A stretch of DNA of 12,853 nucleotides from Bacillota bacterium (GCA_023460035.1 JAEWRN010000016.1:1-12853), one strand, 5' to 3'. Positions 1 to 6,587 are shown, counted from the stretch's first letter. A program made the numbers and translations. The notes: generated by a model not told the origin, from the sequence alone.

Positions 1-5
1 AGTCA

Positions 6-34
6 TTGACAATTTTAGTTTCCTTCTATATAAT
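6..34 (+). promoter_or_regulatory. Consensus sigma-A promoter of a small RNA
   Basis: A perfect -35 TTGACA (6-11) and a perfect -10 TATAAT (29-34) are separated by exactly 17 nt. The predicted start is near position 41. No ORF with a ribosome binding site follows within the next 300 nt; a terminator follows about 90 nt later, so the promoter most likely serves a non-coding RNA. Confidence 0.85.
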
Positions 35-40
35 TATCAT

Positions 41-131
41 AGGCGTGATACGTCACGCTAATCGCTCTTACGGACATAGTGTGAGAGTGAACAACCAAAA
101 CCCCCTGAAGGAGCCGAAAGGCTCCATTTTT
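41..131 (+). ncRNA. Three-hairpin small RNA, about 91 nt, unidentified family
   Basis: The predicted transcript starts at about 41 and has three clean hairpins. Hairpin 1 is GCGTGA (43-48) with TCACGC (53-58) around a TACG loop. Hairpin 2 is a 10-bp stem (62-71 with 81-90, including two G-U pairs) around the nine-nt loop GGACATAGT. An unpaired A/C-rich linker (91-109) containing CCCCCTGAA follows. The third hairpin, GGAGCC/GGCTCC with a GAAA loop, is followed by a T run and acts as terminator. A C-rich unpaired stretch beside a terminator is typical of Firmicute regulatory RNAs that pair with Shine-Dalgarno sequences; that role is inference. I do not recognise the family: it lacks tmRNA, SRP and 6S landmarks. 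It could also be the host ncRNA next to which the element inserted. Confidence 0.7.
110..131 (+). terminator. Intrinsic terminator of the small RNA
   Basis: A 6-bp GC-rich stem, GGAGCC (110-115) with GGCTCC (120-125), is closed by a GNRA-type GAAA loop. It is followed by A and then TTTTT (127-131) plus further T-rich sequence. It is a strong rightward Rho-independent terminator. Confidence 0.88.
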
Positions 132-165
132 GTTTATATTAAAGGGTTTTAGACCTATTAAGTAA

Positions 166-189
166 TTTTAGGTACACTTTTAGGTACAC
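166..189. repeat. Tandem 12-bp repeat TTTTAGGTACAC x2
   Basis: Two perfect copies of TTTTAGGTACAC abut each other (166-177 and 178-189). They lie in non-coding DNA between the small RNA and the Fic gene. Short direct repeats of this size near the end of an integrated element are typical of recombinase or excisionase arm-binding sites. They may mark the attL side for the leftward-pointing integrase; this is inference, since no second copy identifies an attR in the window. Confidence 0.5.
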
Positions 190-214
190 AAATTTAAAAA
201 AAGTTAAAATTTTT

Positions 215-260
215 TTGACAAATCTAATGAAAATTTATGTTTTTTCATTAATTTTGTCAA
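215..260. repeat. Large inverted repeat, 16 of 19 arm positions matching
   Basis: The left arm is TTGACAAA-TCT-AATGAAAA (215-233). The right arm is TTTTCATT-AAT-TTTGTCAA (242-260). The arms match at 16 of 19 positions across an 8-nt centre. No T run follows on either strand, so it does not look like a terminator. A protein-binding dyad upstream of the Fic promoter, or part of an attachment region, is more likely. Confidence 0.6.
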
Positions 261-273
261 AGAAATAAAACCT

Positions 274-303
274 AAGAAATTGTACTTTAAAATTTCTTTT
301 TTT
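274..303 (+). terminator. AU-only hairpin with T run (possible terminator)
   Basis: AAGAAATT (274-281) pairs perfectly with AATTTCTT (291-298) across a 9-nt loop, and the T run continues to 303. It has the form of a rightward intrinsic terminator, but the stem lacks a GC core and may be weak. It could insulate the Fic promoter at 316-344 from upstream transcription. Confidence 0.4.
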
Positions 304-315
304 ATGTGTATGATA

Positions 316-344
316 CTGACAAATAGGAACTTTTTTGTTATAAT
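316..344 (+). promoter_or_regulatory. Promoter of the Fic gene
   Basis: CTGACA (316-321) and TATAAT (339-344) are separated by 17 nt. The predicted start is near 351, which leaves a leader of about 15 nt before the ATG at 366. The leader carries a GGAGG Shine-Dalgarno at 354-358, with 7 nt spacing. Confidence 0.7.
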
Positions 345-365
345 GTTATTAGTGGAGGTGCTAAG

Positions 366-1214
366 ATGTCTGAAAGAGAATTAGATTCAAGTATAAATGA
401 TTATATAGAAACAGAAACACCTAAAAACTATGTAAAACAATTACAATGGGATATGGCTATTGGACTTCAAGAAGTTGATAACTTAAAACCATCTAAGTAT
501 TTAGAAAAGTTGTTACAAGAAAATGTAACAGGTGAAAAAACAATTTATGAAGTAGAACACGAATTAAAACAATACTATGTAGAAAAAGATAAAACTGATA
601 AAACAATTCAAGATGAATTTGAATGTGATCTAGTATCTACTAGAATAGTTCAATTATTAGAAGAAGATAATTTTGAACTATCAGTAGATTATATAAAATA
701 TATACATGAATATTTATTTAAAGATGTTTATGAATTTGCTGGAGAATTTAGAAAAGTAGATTTTTCTAAACACGAAAGAATTTTAAATAATGATTCAGTT
801 GCTTATGGTGATTGTAAACTATTAGAACAATCATTAGATTATGATATTTCATTAGAAAAAAATAAAAACTATAATGAAATGAATATAGTTGATGTAATTA
901 ATAATATAACTAACTTTTCTTCAAGCATATGGCAAATACATCCATTTAGAGAAGGTAATACTAGAACTACAGCATTATTTATAGAAAAGTATTTAGTATC
1001 ACTTGGATATGATGTAGATAACACTATGTTCAAAGAAAAATCAGTTTATTATAGAAATGCATTAGTAAGAAGTAATTATTTTAATAATTATTTAAATATA
1101 AAACAAGATAATAGTTTCTTAATTAAATTCTATGAAAATTTATTATTAGGTAAAAACAATAATTTACATTCAAGGGATTTAATTGTAGAAGAATTATTTA
1201 ATAAAGAGAATTAA
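366..1214 (+). CDS. Fic-domain protein with N-terminal VbhA-like antitoxin region
   Basis: 282 residues. Fic proteins transfer AMP or other nucleotide-derived groups to target proteins; many are toxins. The Fic core covers about residues 105-262. IHEYLFKDVYEFAGEFRKV (113-131) is the usual pre-motif helix and flap. The active motif HPFREGNTRT (192-201) keeps the catalytic His192, Phe194, Glu196, Gly197, Asn198 and Arg200. The second glycine of the canonical HxFx(D/E)GNGRxxR is Thr199, and the last Arg is Ala203. Residues 29-72 (AIGLQEVDNLKPS, then VTGEKTIYEV) resemble the VbhA-type antitoxin fold. The inhibitory [S/T]xxxE[G/N] motif seems replaced by LxxxDN (34-39), so self-inhibition is uncertain. 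No separate antitoxin gene lies upstream. The start is fixed by GGAGG at 354-358. The family is certain; the toxin role and the built-in antitoxin are inference. Confidence 0.87.
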   Translation: MSERELDSSINDYIETETPKNYVKQLQWDMAIGLQEVDNLKPSKYLEKLLQENVTGEKTIYEVEHELKQYYVEKDKTDKTIQDEFECDLVSTRIVQLLEEDNFELSVDYIKYIHEYLFKDVYEFAGEFRKVDFSKHERILNNDSVAYGDCKLLEQSLDYDISLEKNKNYNEMNIVDVINNITNFSSSIWQIHPFREGNTRTTALFIEKYLVSLGYDVDNTMFKEKSVYYRNALVRSNYFNNYLNIKQDNSFLIKFYENLLLGKNNNLHSRDLIVEELFNKEN

Positions 1215-1220
1215 AAAGAG

Positions 1221-1270
1221 GCGCTAGTACAGGCTTATTAATTTAATAAGTTTTTGTATTGGCGTTTTTT
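1221..1270 (+). terminator. Two-tier terminator or attenuator ahead of the 221-residue gene
   Basis: The outer stem CGCTAGTACA (1222-1231) pairs with TGTATTGGCG (1255-1264) over 10 bp, including G-U pairs. An internal loop follows (GG against TTTT), then an inner stem CTTATTA (1234-1240) with TAATAAG (1244-1250) and a 3-nt loop. TTTTTT (1265-1270) follows directly. The Shine-Dalgarno of the next gene begins only 8 nt later, leaving no room for a promoter. Transcription of the next two genes must therefore read through this hairpin or start inside the Fic gene. Confidence 0.8.
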
Positions 1271-1292
1271 AGTAGTAAAGGAGAATATAATT

Positions 1293-1958
1293 ATGGATAA
1301 AATAATTCCAAGTTTTAAAAAATCATTGTTTAATGGTTCTAAAGAATTAATAGGTGATTTGACGGAATATGGAATTGATAGTTTATTAGATGAAGAATTA
1401 TTTAAATCATTTCCAATTGTTGGTTTTTTAGTTGGTATAAAAAATACATGCCAAAACATTCATGATAGAAACTTATTAAAACAAACATTACAATTTATAA
1501 AAGAATTTAATGATGGAACAATTAGTCCGGAGTTACTTGATAAATACAAAAAAAATATTGATAATAATTCTAAAAAATTGGAAGATGAATTAGGCAGGGT
1601 ACTAATACTATTAAATGGAAATGTAGAACTTGAAAAATCTAAAATGTTAGCCAATTTATTTAGAAATTATATTAATAATAAAATTAGTTGGGATGAATTT
1701 TGTGAATTTTCAGAAATAGTTAAAATGTTATTTGTAAAAGATATAAATTATTTAAGAAAAATATATAGTGGAGAGTTTAAAAGACGTAGTATAGTTCCTG
1801 ATTATGTATATAATAGACTTGTTTCATTAGGATTAATAACTATGACGCTAAAAGGATTATATCCCGACGCTCCTGGCAGTTTATCATTTAGTAATGAGCA
1901 AAATATTTCTTTATCCAAAATAGGTGGTAAATTTTATCAATCAATTATTTTAAGTTAA
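1293..1958 (+). CDS. Uncharacterised helical protein, Shedu neighbour
   Basis: 221 residues from ATG 1293, chosen for its AAAGGAG (1278-1284). An upstream in-frame ATG at 1254 lies inside the terminator hairpin and has no ribosome binding site. The protein is mostly helical. A short hydrophobic segment SFPIVGFLVGI (39-49) may touch a membrane. A charged helical middle follows (60-150; e.g. LLKQTLQFIKEFN, 61-73). The C-terminus (about 165-221; RLVSLGLI, then SLSKIGGKFYQSI) reads like a winged helix. I recall similar unnamed proteins from Firmicute accessory regions but know no function. It ends 24 nt before the Shedu gene on the same strand, so the two are probably co-transcribed and may act together. 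It could be a regulator, an immunity partner or an independent membrane-linked defence protein. Confidence 0.75.
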   Translation: MDKIIPSFKKSLFNGSKELIGDLTEYGIDSLLDEELFKSFPIVGFLVGIKNTCQNIHDRNLLKQTLQFIKEFNDGTISPELLDKYKKNIDNNSKKLEDELGRVLILLNGNVELEKSKMLANLFRNYINNKISWDEFCEFSEIVKMLFVKDINYLRKIYSGEFKRRSIVPDYVYNRLVSLGLITMTLKGLYPDAPGSLSFSNEQNISLSKIGGKFYQSIILS

Positions 1959-1982
1959 AATTTATATATAGGTGGTGTAATT

Positions 1983-3059
1983 ATGAGTAATTTCAATCCA
2001 AAGTATGACGATTATAAAAAAGATGGAAAAATATATACATTTGATAAAAAAAGTAATGATGATGGCAGTAACTATAGAATGGCTGAAACGTTTTGTGATA
2101 TTGGTAATACATATACAGAAACACAATATACTGTTGAACAACAATCTTTAGAATTTGAAATAAAAGATAAAGTTAAATTATATGAGTCTGATATAGGTCA
2201 AGCCAAGTATTGGTGTTGGCTTGTAGAAACTGAAAAAGGAAATACAACAAGTGGATTGCATATATGTAGAAGAACTGCAAAAGGTAATGTATATAATGAA
2301 CAAGAAGTGACTTTAAACCCTCATGCAATTAGTGTATTAAAAAAATTTTTAGATGAAATAGAATTGTGTAAAGATGAAACATTACATAAGATTCAAACTT
2401 CAAATAATGATTTTGATAGAATATTAACTAAAAATGATTTTTTGAATATAGTAGAAAAAAATATTTCTAGTATTGATGATTATTACATATTACTTGATAT
2501 AAAGAAAAAACAAAAAACAATTATGGAATTAGAAGAAATCGTTAGCGGTAATCACGGAAATGAGGTGTCTATACAAAAATTTTTAAAAAAGAATTTATGG
2601 CTTTTTGGAAATGAGTATGCTACTTTTGTTAAGGAGGAAAAAATAAATTCAAAAAACATCTTAGATGGTATTCCAAAAAATATAGATAATTTTATTGATG
2701 TTATAGAAGTTAAATTGCCAGAGGTAGAATTATTTCGTTATGATAGCCATCATAATAATTATTATTCTTCTAGTGAATTAACTAAAGCAATTGCACAAAC
2801 CCAAAATTATATTTTTGAATTAGAAAAAATGACTACTGAAGAAGACTTTCAAAAGAATAATAATTGTAAAATTATTAAACCTAGGGGAATTGTCCTTATT
2901 GGGACAAAAAATAAATTAAATGAAGATGAAGTAAACTATTTAAGAATATTAAATTCTTCATATCATAATCTAACTATTATTACATATCAACAATTATTAG
3001 AAAAAGCAAAAAACATCTTATCTTTATCTGAAAAAGTAAGCGCAAATATAGAAATATAA
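1983..3059 (+). CDS. sduA: Shedu-type (SduA, DUF4263) anti-phage nuclease
   Basis: 358 residues. Shedu proteins are PD-(D/E)xK-fold DNA nucleases that protect bacteria from phage. The C-terminal nuclease domain covers about residues 185-345: NEVSIQKFLKKNLWLFG (193-209), the catalytic strand FIDVIEVKLP (237-246) with Asp239, Glu242 and Lys244, and the helix LTKAIAQTQNYIFEL (266-280) with the family's conserved Q-x-x-x-Y-like pattern. RGIVLIGTKN (301-310) is the later core strand. The N-terminal 180 residues are a divergent sensor or oligomerisation region that I cannot assign. GGTGG (1971-1975) precedes the ATG by 7 nt. The gene sits 24 nt after the 221-residue gene and converges on the integrase. 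DUF4263 membership is well supported by the motifs; defence activity is inferred from the family. Confidence 0.88.
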   Translation: MSNFNPKYDDYKKDGKIYTFDKKSNDDGSNYRMAETFCDIGNTYTETQYTVEQQSLEFEIKDKVKLYESDIGQAKYWCWLVETEKGNTTSGLHICRRTAKGNVYNEQEVTLNPHAISVLKKFLDEIELCKDETLHKIQTSNNDFDRILTKNDFLNIVEKNISSIDDYYILLDIKKKQKTIMELEEIVSGNHGNEVSIQKFLKKNLWLFGNEYATFVKEEKINSKNILDGIPKNIDNFIDVIEVKLPEVELFRYDSHHNNYYSSSELTKAIAQTQNYIFELEKMTTEEDFQKNNNCKIIKPRGIVLIGTKNKLNEDEVNYLRILNSSYHNLTIITYQQLLEKAKNILSLSEKVSANIEI

Positions 3060-3110
3060 TTTTTAAATGCATATAAATTTATTGGCGTTTAATGCTTAAA
3101 ATGAAAAAGA

Positions 3111-3136
3111 GACCTAGTCCGTTAAAGGACTAGGTC
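3111..3136. terminator. Bidirectional terminator between Shedu and integrase genes
   Basis: A perfect 10-bp stem, GACCTAGTCC (3111-3120) with GGACTAGGTC (3127-3136), has a 6-nt loop holding the integrase stop codon (3122-3124). The stem arm therefore encodes the last integrase residues. Leftward, the hairpin is followed by TCTTTTTCATTTT, a good termination tail. Rightward it is followed by ATCTTTGTTTTT, a fair one. It can end both convergent transcripts. Confidence 0.85.
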
Positions 3137-4408
3137 ATCTTTGTTTTTGGGTTTTACTATTTCATATTCTTCATAATCATACGATTCTTCTTCTAGTTCA
3201 GGTAATGTCTCCTTATGTTCTAGTAAGATAGTTGGTTTAGTTTCAATAATATTATTATTTAATCTGCTGTTTTGTAATTCGATAATATTAACTATAGTAT
3301 CGAGTCTATTTTGATACATGTGGGAATAGGTGTTTAAAGTTTCATCAATTTTAGTGTGTCCAAGATATTTAGCAACTAAAGTTATATTAGCTCCACTATC
3401 TATTAATAAAGAAGCACAACTATGTCTAAAGTCGTGTATTCTTATATCTTTAACTCTAGCCATAAAAGCATTCTTTGTTTTTCTATCTAATAGAGTAGTA
3501 GCAGATAACGGATCAATATTACCAAACACATACCAAGATTCTCTAAAACCATAATAATTAGCATCGTCATTATATAAATCAGATAAATCTTTTAATAAGA
3601 AATTGGGAATAGGGATAGTTCTATAACTTGAACTTGTTTTAGGACTAGTAACTGTATAAGGTTTACCAGTCTTAGGGTCAGGGACTTTAACAATGTTTTT
3701 ATTAACAGTTAAAGTGCTTCTGTTAAAGTCTATATCATTCCAAGTTAATCCTCTTAATTCACCGTTTCTAAGTCCGCAATAAAATAAAGTTTGAAATGCA
3801 CACCTAAATTTTAAATTTGTTTCTACTGATAAGAATCTTTGAAACTCATCTAATGTGTAAAATAACATTTCTTTTTTTCTTTCATTTGGATTGGTAAAGT
3901 TAGTCATTTTATTATAAACTTTAACAAAGTTAATATCATACCATTTAGTACCAAAATTCATTAATGCTTTTAAGTATTTATAAACACCATTTTTGTATCT
4001 AGTAGAAATAGGTTTATTATTCATAAATTGTCTCCACATTTCAAAGTGTCTAATATTAAAAGATTCTAATTTAATATTTTCTAATGGTTCTAAATATACC
4101 ATCATATTTCTATAATTTGATAGAGTAGTTACTTTAACTTTATCTTGTTGGTATTGATAATGTTCTTGTATTAAATCTTTAAAAGTTAAATCAGTAAATT
4201 CAGTTTGATTTTTAATTTTTACTTTAAATTCAGCTTCATGATCTTTTGCTTCTCTACGAGTAGCAAATTTTTTAGAATGGTATCTGCATCTTTTACCTAA
4301 TAAATCTCTATATGTTAAATCAACATACCAACTTCTACCATCTTTTGTACATTCATTATTTTTAGCTTGTCTTATTGATATAAATATCACATCCTTTCTA
4401 TAATTCAA
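3122..4408 (-). CDS. int: Tyrosine recombinase (site-specific integrase)
   Basis: Up to 428 residues. It integrates and excises the mobile element. The N-terminal arm-binding region (about 15-65) contains KDGRSWYVDLTYRD. A SAM-like core-binding domain spans 72-170. The catalytic domain spans 180-375, with Arg214 (GLRNGELRGL), Lys257 (SPKTSSSYR), His325 and Arg328 (HDFRHS), His351 (LGHTKI) and nucleophile Tyr361 (NTYSHM), so the full active set is present. The last 50 residues are an acidic tail. The start is unclear: the longest frame begins at TTG 4408, inside the relaxase gene, with no ribosome binding site. A near-complete Shine-Dalgarno (4399-4386) sits just after the relaxase stop, beside GTG 4390 and ATA 4387, and no in-frame ATG occurs before codon 102. 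It is the last gene of the leftward operon. Confidence 0.93.
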   Translation of the reverse strand: MNYRKDVIFISIRQAKNNECTKDGRSWYVDLTYRDLLGKRCRYHSKKFATRREAKDHEAEFKVKIKNQTEFTDLTFKDLIQEHYQYQQDKVKVTTLSNYRNMMVYLEPLENIKLESFNIRHFEMWRQFMNNKPISTRYKNGVYKYLKALMNFGTKWYDINFVKVYNKMTNFTNPNERKKEMLFYTLDEFQRFLSVETNLKFRCAFQTLFYCGLRNGELRGLTWNDIDFNRSTLTVNKNIVKVPDPKTGKPYTVTSPKTSSSYRTIPIPNFLLKDLSDLYNDDANYYGFRESWYVFGNIDPLSATTLLDRKTKNAFMARVKDIRIHDFRHSCASLLIDSGANITLVAKYLGHTKIDETLNTYSHMYQNRLDTIVNIIELQNSRLNNNIIETKPTILLEHKETLPELEEESYDYEEYEIVKPKNKDDLVL

Positions 4409-5723
4409 ATAACTTATGAAATTCGTCAGCAGCTTCTTTTGCTTCTTTATTAAGTTTATTAGCAGCTTTAATTGAATCGGCTAAACTAATATAATCACTT
4501 ACATATCTCATAGGTTTTCTATTTAACTTAATATCTAAAGCACTAGATACTTTTTTAAAAGCATTTCTCCAATAATCAATTTCATCATCTTTATTTTTCA
4601 GCTCTATATTTTGTTTATAAATATATTTTTTACTATCAATTAATTCTTTATTATTCTTATAAAAATTATTTTCCATTGATAATCTATTAATAGTATTTTC
4701 ATTAGAATCTAATTTGTTTTTATTTATATTATTTAATCTTTCTAAATTAGTAGAGTAGTCAATTAATTTTTCAACATCTTTAGAACTATATCCAATAATA
4801 TTTTTCTTAATATTTAAATTATTATTTTTAATATTACTTTCTAAAACATCTTTAGATTTATTTATTTCAATATTATACTTTTCAATATCTTTATATAAAT
4901 TATTCATTTCAGATTTTAATTCATTTATCTTATATTCTAATTTGGTTTGATGAACTTTATTAGCTCCAATATTACCTCTATCTAATTTATAACCACAATC
5001 AGTTATATACTTATTAAATTTATCTTGAATATTAGCAAAAGAATTTCTTCCACCTAAATCTTTCCAAAACTGATCATTATTTAAAAAGTTACCTTTAACA
5101 GATTCATAAATAATTTTATTATCTTTATCTCTAAGTAGTATAGTTTTACCATTTTCTTTAATTAGATTTCCTTCTGAATCTCGTTTATAACATTTCCTTT
5201 TAACTTGATCAACAATAGGTAAAAAGTAAGCTTGTAGGTGAGGAGTATCTTCATCGTAATGAACTTGTGCCATTACTATATTTTCTTTGCCGACTAAATC
5301 TTCTAAAAACTTCATACAACAATCAAAATATTTAGTTACTTCATAAGGAATATCATTTTTAGATTTAATATCGGGTACTAATATATTTTGACCTTTCTTA
5401 TCGCCTGATTGATAAATCCTATCAGTTTCTTTAAATGGTAAACCCAGAGTCATAAAAAACTCTGGGCCACTTGTAAATGTTACACCATTTAATATATTTG
5501 TTTTAGTCTTATGAGAATATTCAATGTCTCTATCTTCTAAAATGGATTTAACTTCTTGATATAAATTACTCTTATTAATATCTTTATAATGTACATTAAA
5601 TTTAGTTCTTTCAGAATCATAATTACCTGTACCAATTCTTTTATTCATTTCATTACCTATAAGATATAAATCTTTAGTTTTATAATTATTAACAAATCTT
5701 AATACTTGTTTTCCATCATACAT
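4398..5723 (-). CDS. mobV: MobV-family relaxase (Mob/Pre)
   Basis: 441 residues. MobV relaxases nick the element at oriT and pilot the single strand into a conjugative channel supplied by a helper. The N-terminal relaxase domain spans about 1-260. ERTKFNVHYK (38-47) matches the N-terminal Mob/Pre motif. HYDEDTPHLQAYFLP (155-169) is the HxDExxPH metal-binding motif with His155, Asp157, Glu158 and His162. Residues 262-390 are long helical coiled-coil, as usual for Mob/Pre. The start at ATG 5723 has AAGGAGG 8 nt upstream. The stop TAG runs directly into the integrase Shine-Dalgarno. A terminator hairpin (5741-5766) lies just upstream, so expression needs read-through or a promoter inside the preceding gene. 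No coupling protein or type IV secretion genes are in the window. Confidence 0.9.
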   Translation of the reverse strand: MYDGKQVLRFVNNYKTKDLYLIGNEMNKRIGTGNYDSERTKFNVHYKDINKSNLYQEVKSILEDRDIEYSHKTKTNILNGVTFTSGPEFFMTLGLPFKETDRIYQSGDKKGQNILVPDIKSKNDIPYEVTKYFDCCMKFLEDLVGKENIVMAQVHYDEDTPHLQAYFLPIVDQVKRKCYKRDSEGNLIKENGKTILLRDKDNKIIYESVKGNFLNNDQFWKDLGGRNSFANIQDKFNKYITDCGYKLDRGNIGANKVHQTKLEYKINELKSEMNNLYKDIEKYNIEINKSKDVLESNIKNNNLNIKKNIIGYSSKDVEKLIDYSTNLERLNNINKNKLDSNENTINRLSMENNFYKNNKELIDSKKYIYKQNIELKNKDDEIDYWRNAFKKVSSALDIKLNRKPMRYVSDYISLADSIKAANKLNKEAKEAADEFHKLFEL

Positions 5724-5740
5724 ATATCAACCTCCTTATA

Positions 5741-5766
5741 TGAAAAAAACAACCTTAGTGGTTGTT
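5741..5766 (-). terminator. Leftward terminator of the 267-residue gene
   Basis: Read leftward, AACAACC (5766-5760) pairs with GGTTGTT (5754-5748) over 7 bp with a 5-nt loop, and the T run reaches 5743. It overlaps the last codons and stop of the 267-residue gene. It ends only about 6 nt before the relaxase Shine-Dalgarno, so it would also attenuate relaxase expression. Confidence 0.72.
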
Positions 5767-6558
5767 AGTGTATAATAAATTATATATGGTAGTTATTATT
5801 ACTATTCCAAAGTGAATTAAAAAATTTTTTTGATTATCAGTGAATGCTTCTCTTTCTTCTAATGCTTGTTCTTTAGCGTGTCTAAAACACTGGATTTGTT
5901 TTCTATATTTTTTGATTGTTTCATTATCAATATAATCAAATGAGATTTTTGTATAATCCGGCTCTAAAAATTTTTCATCTTTTAAAAGCATATTTTCTAT
6001 TAAATTAGCAATTTCTTGTAGTTGTTCATCTTTTTTCATTTTAAAAAACTCATTACTTCTTGTAGAAATTTTTTGAAACATTTTGTTTATTTCTTCATTA
6101 AGATTAATAGGTAATGTAGTGTTTTTTTTAAAATGTAATTTTGATATTAATAACTTTCTTTGAGCGTATGGTACATCACCATTTGGCCTTTGCAATCCCA
6201 TCTCTATGAGTCTACCTCTAATTGTGCTATATGCAAAGTCAACTAAATTCTTTTCGGGTCTTTGCAATATTCTTGGGAATTCTTCAATAGTATATCCATT
6301 TTTATATAAGTAATAACTAACTAAATGATATTTATTGTTGTTCTTATTATAATCGCATTCTGGTTGTATTAATTTTTTAAAATAATCAATTGCTTCTTCG
6401 TCATCAAAAATTTCATATTCCATTTCATCGTTAAGAGGACCAAAACAACTTTCAAAATCTTTTTTTACTGCCTCATAATTTGTAATAAGGTCATTATAAA
6501 AAGAATAATAGTACTCATCTTCTTTGATGTGTTCTTTATAAAATTGTATTAAATTCAT
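5755..6558 (-). CDS. Uncharacterised 267-residue protein, self-contained cargo gene
   Basis: No confident family. The N-terminal third (1-72) is acidic and aromatic-rich. Residues 73-127 (YYLYKNGYTIEEFPRIL, then AYSTIRGRLIEMG) have an HTH-like helical pattern. The C-terminal part (150-262) is all helical, with a basic patch YRKQIQCFRH (218-227) and a final hydrophobic helix FLIHFGIVIITTIYNLL (246-262). The R...H spacing in that patch does not fit the HEPN Rx4-6H motif, so I do not call a HEPN RNase. The start ATG 6558 follows GAGGTG by 7 nt. The gene has its own extended -10 promoter and its own terminator although it sits inside the mobility operon, which suggests inserted cargo, possibly defence-related. 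It could instead be a mobilization accessory protein given its position next to oriT-like DNA. Confidence 0.72.
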   Translation of the reverse strand: MNLIQFYKEHIKEDEYYYSFYNDLITNYEAVKKDFESCFGPLNDEMEYEIFDDEEAIDYFKKLIQPECDYNKNNNKYHLVSYYLYKNGYTIEEFPRILQRPEKNLVDFAYSTIRGRLIEMGLQRPNGDVPYAQRKLLISKLHFKKNTTLPINLNEEINKMFQKISTRSNEFFKMKKDEQLQEIANLIENMLLKDEKFLEPDYTKISFDYIDNETIKKYRKQIQCFRHAKEQALEEREAFTDNQKNFLIHFGIVIITTIYNLLYTNNH

Positions 6559-6578
6559 TAGATTTCACCTCAAATACT

Positions 6579-6587
6579 ATTATACCA
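6579..6587 (-). promoter_or_regulatory. Extended -10 promoter of the 267-residue gene
   Basis: Read leftward, TGGTATAAT (6587-6579) is a consensus extended -10 element. The -35 region 17 nt upstream (CATAAA) is weak, as is common with extended -10 promoters. The dyad AGTCAT/ATGACT (6596-6610) covers the -35 position and could be an operator. Confidence 0.6.

Noticed and set aside
1254..1292. Upstream in-frame ATG extending the 221-residue protein by 13 residues
   Set aside because: It lies within the 3' arm of the terminator hairpin and has no Shine-Dalgarno, while ATG 1293 has AAAGGAG at good spacing.
3061..3104. TTTTAA..GCAT / ATGC..TTAAAA inverted repeat, and TATTGGCGTTT shared with 1257-1267, as an attachment core
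   Set aside because: The dyad is AT-rich and imperfect. The 11-bp match lies inside an unrelated terminator stem, and no further copy was found to support recombination.
5755..6558. HEPN RNase call for the 267-residue protein
   Set aside because: The only Arg-His pairing in a suitable helix is spaced by seven residues, outside the Rx4-6H pattern, and no nucleotidyltransferase partner is adjacent.
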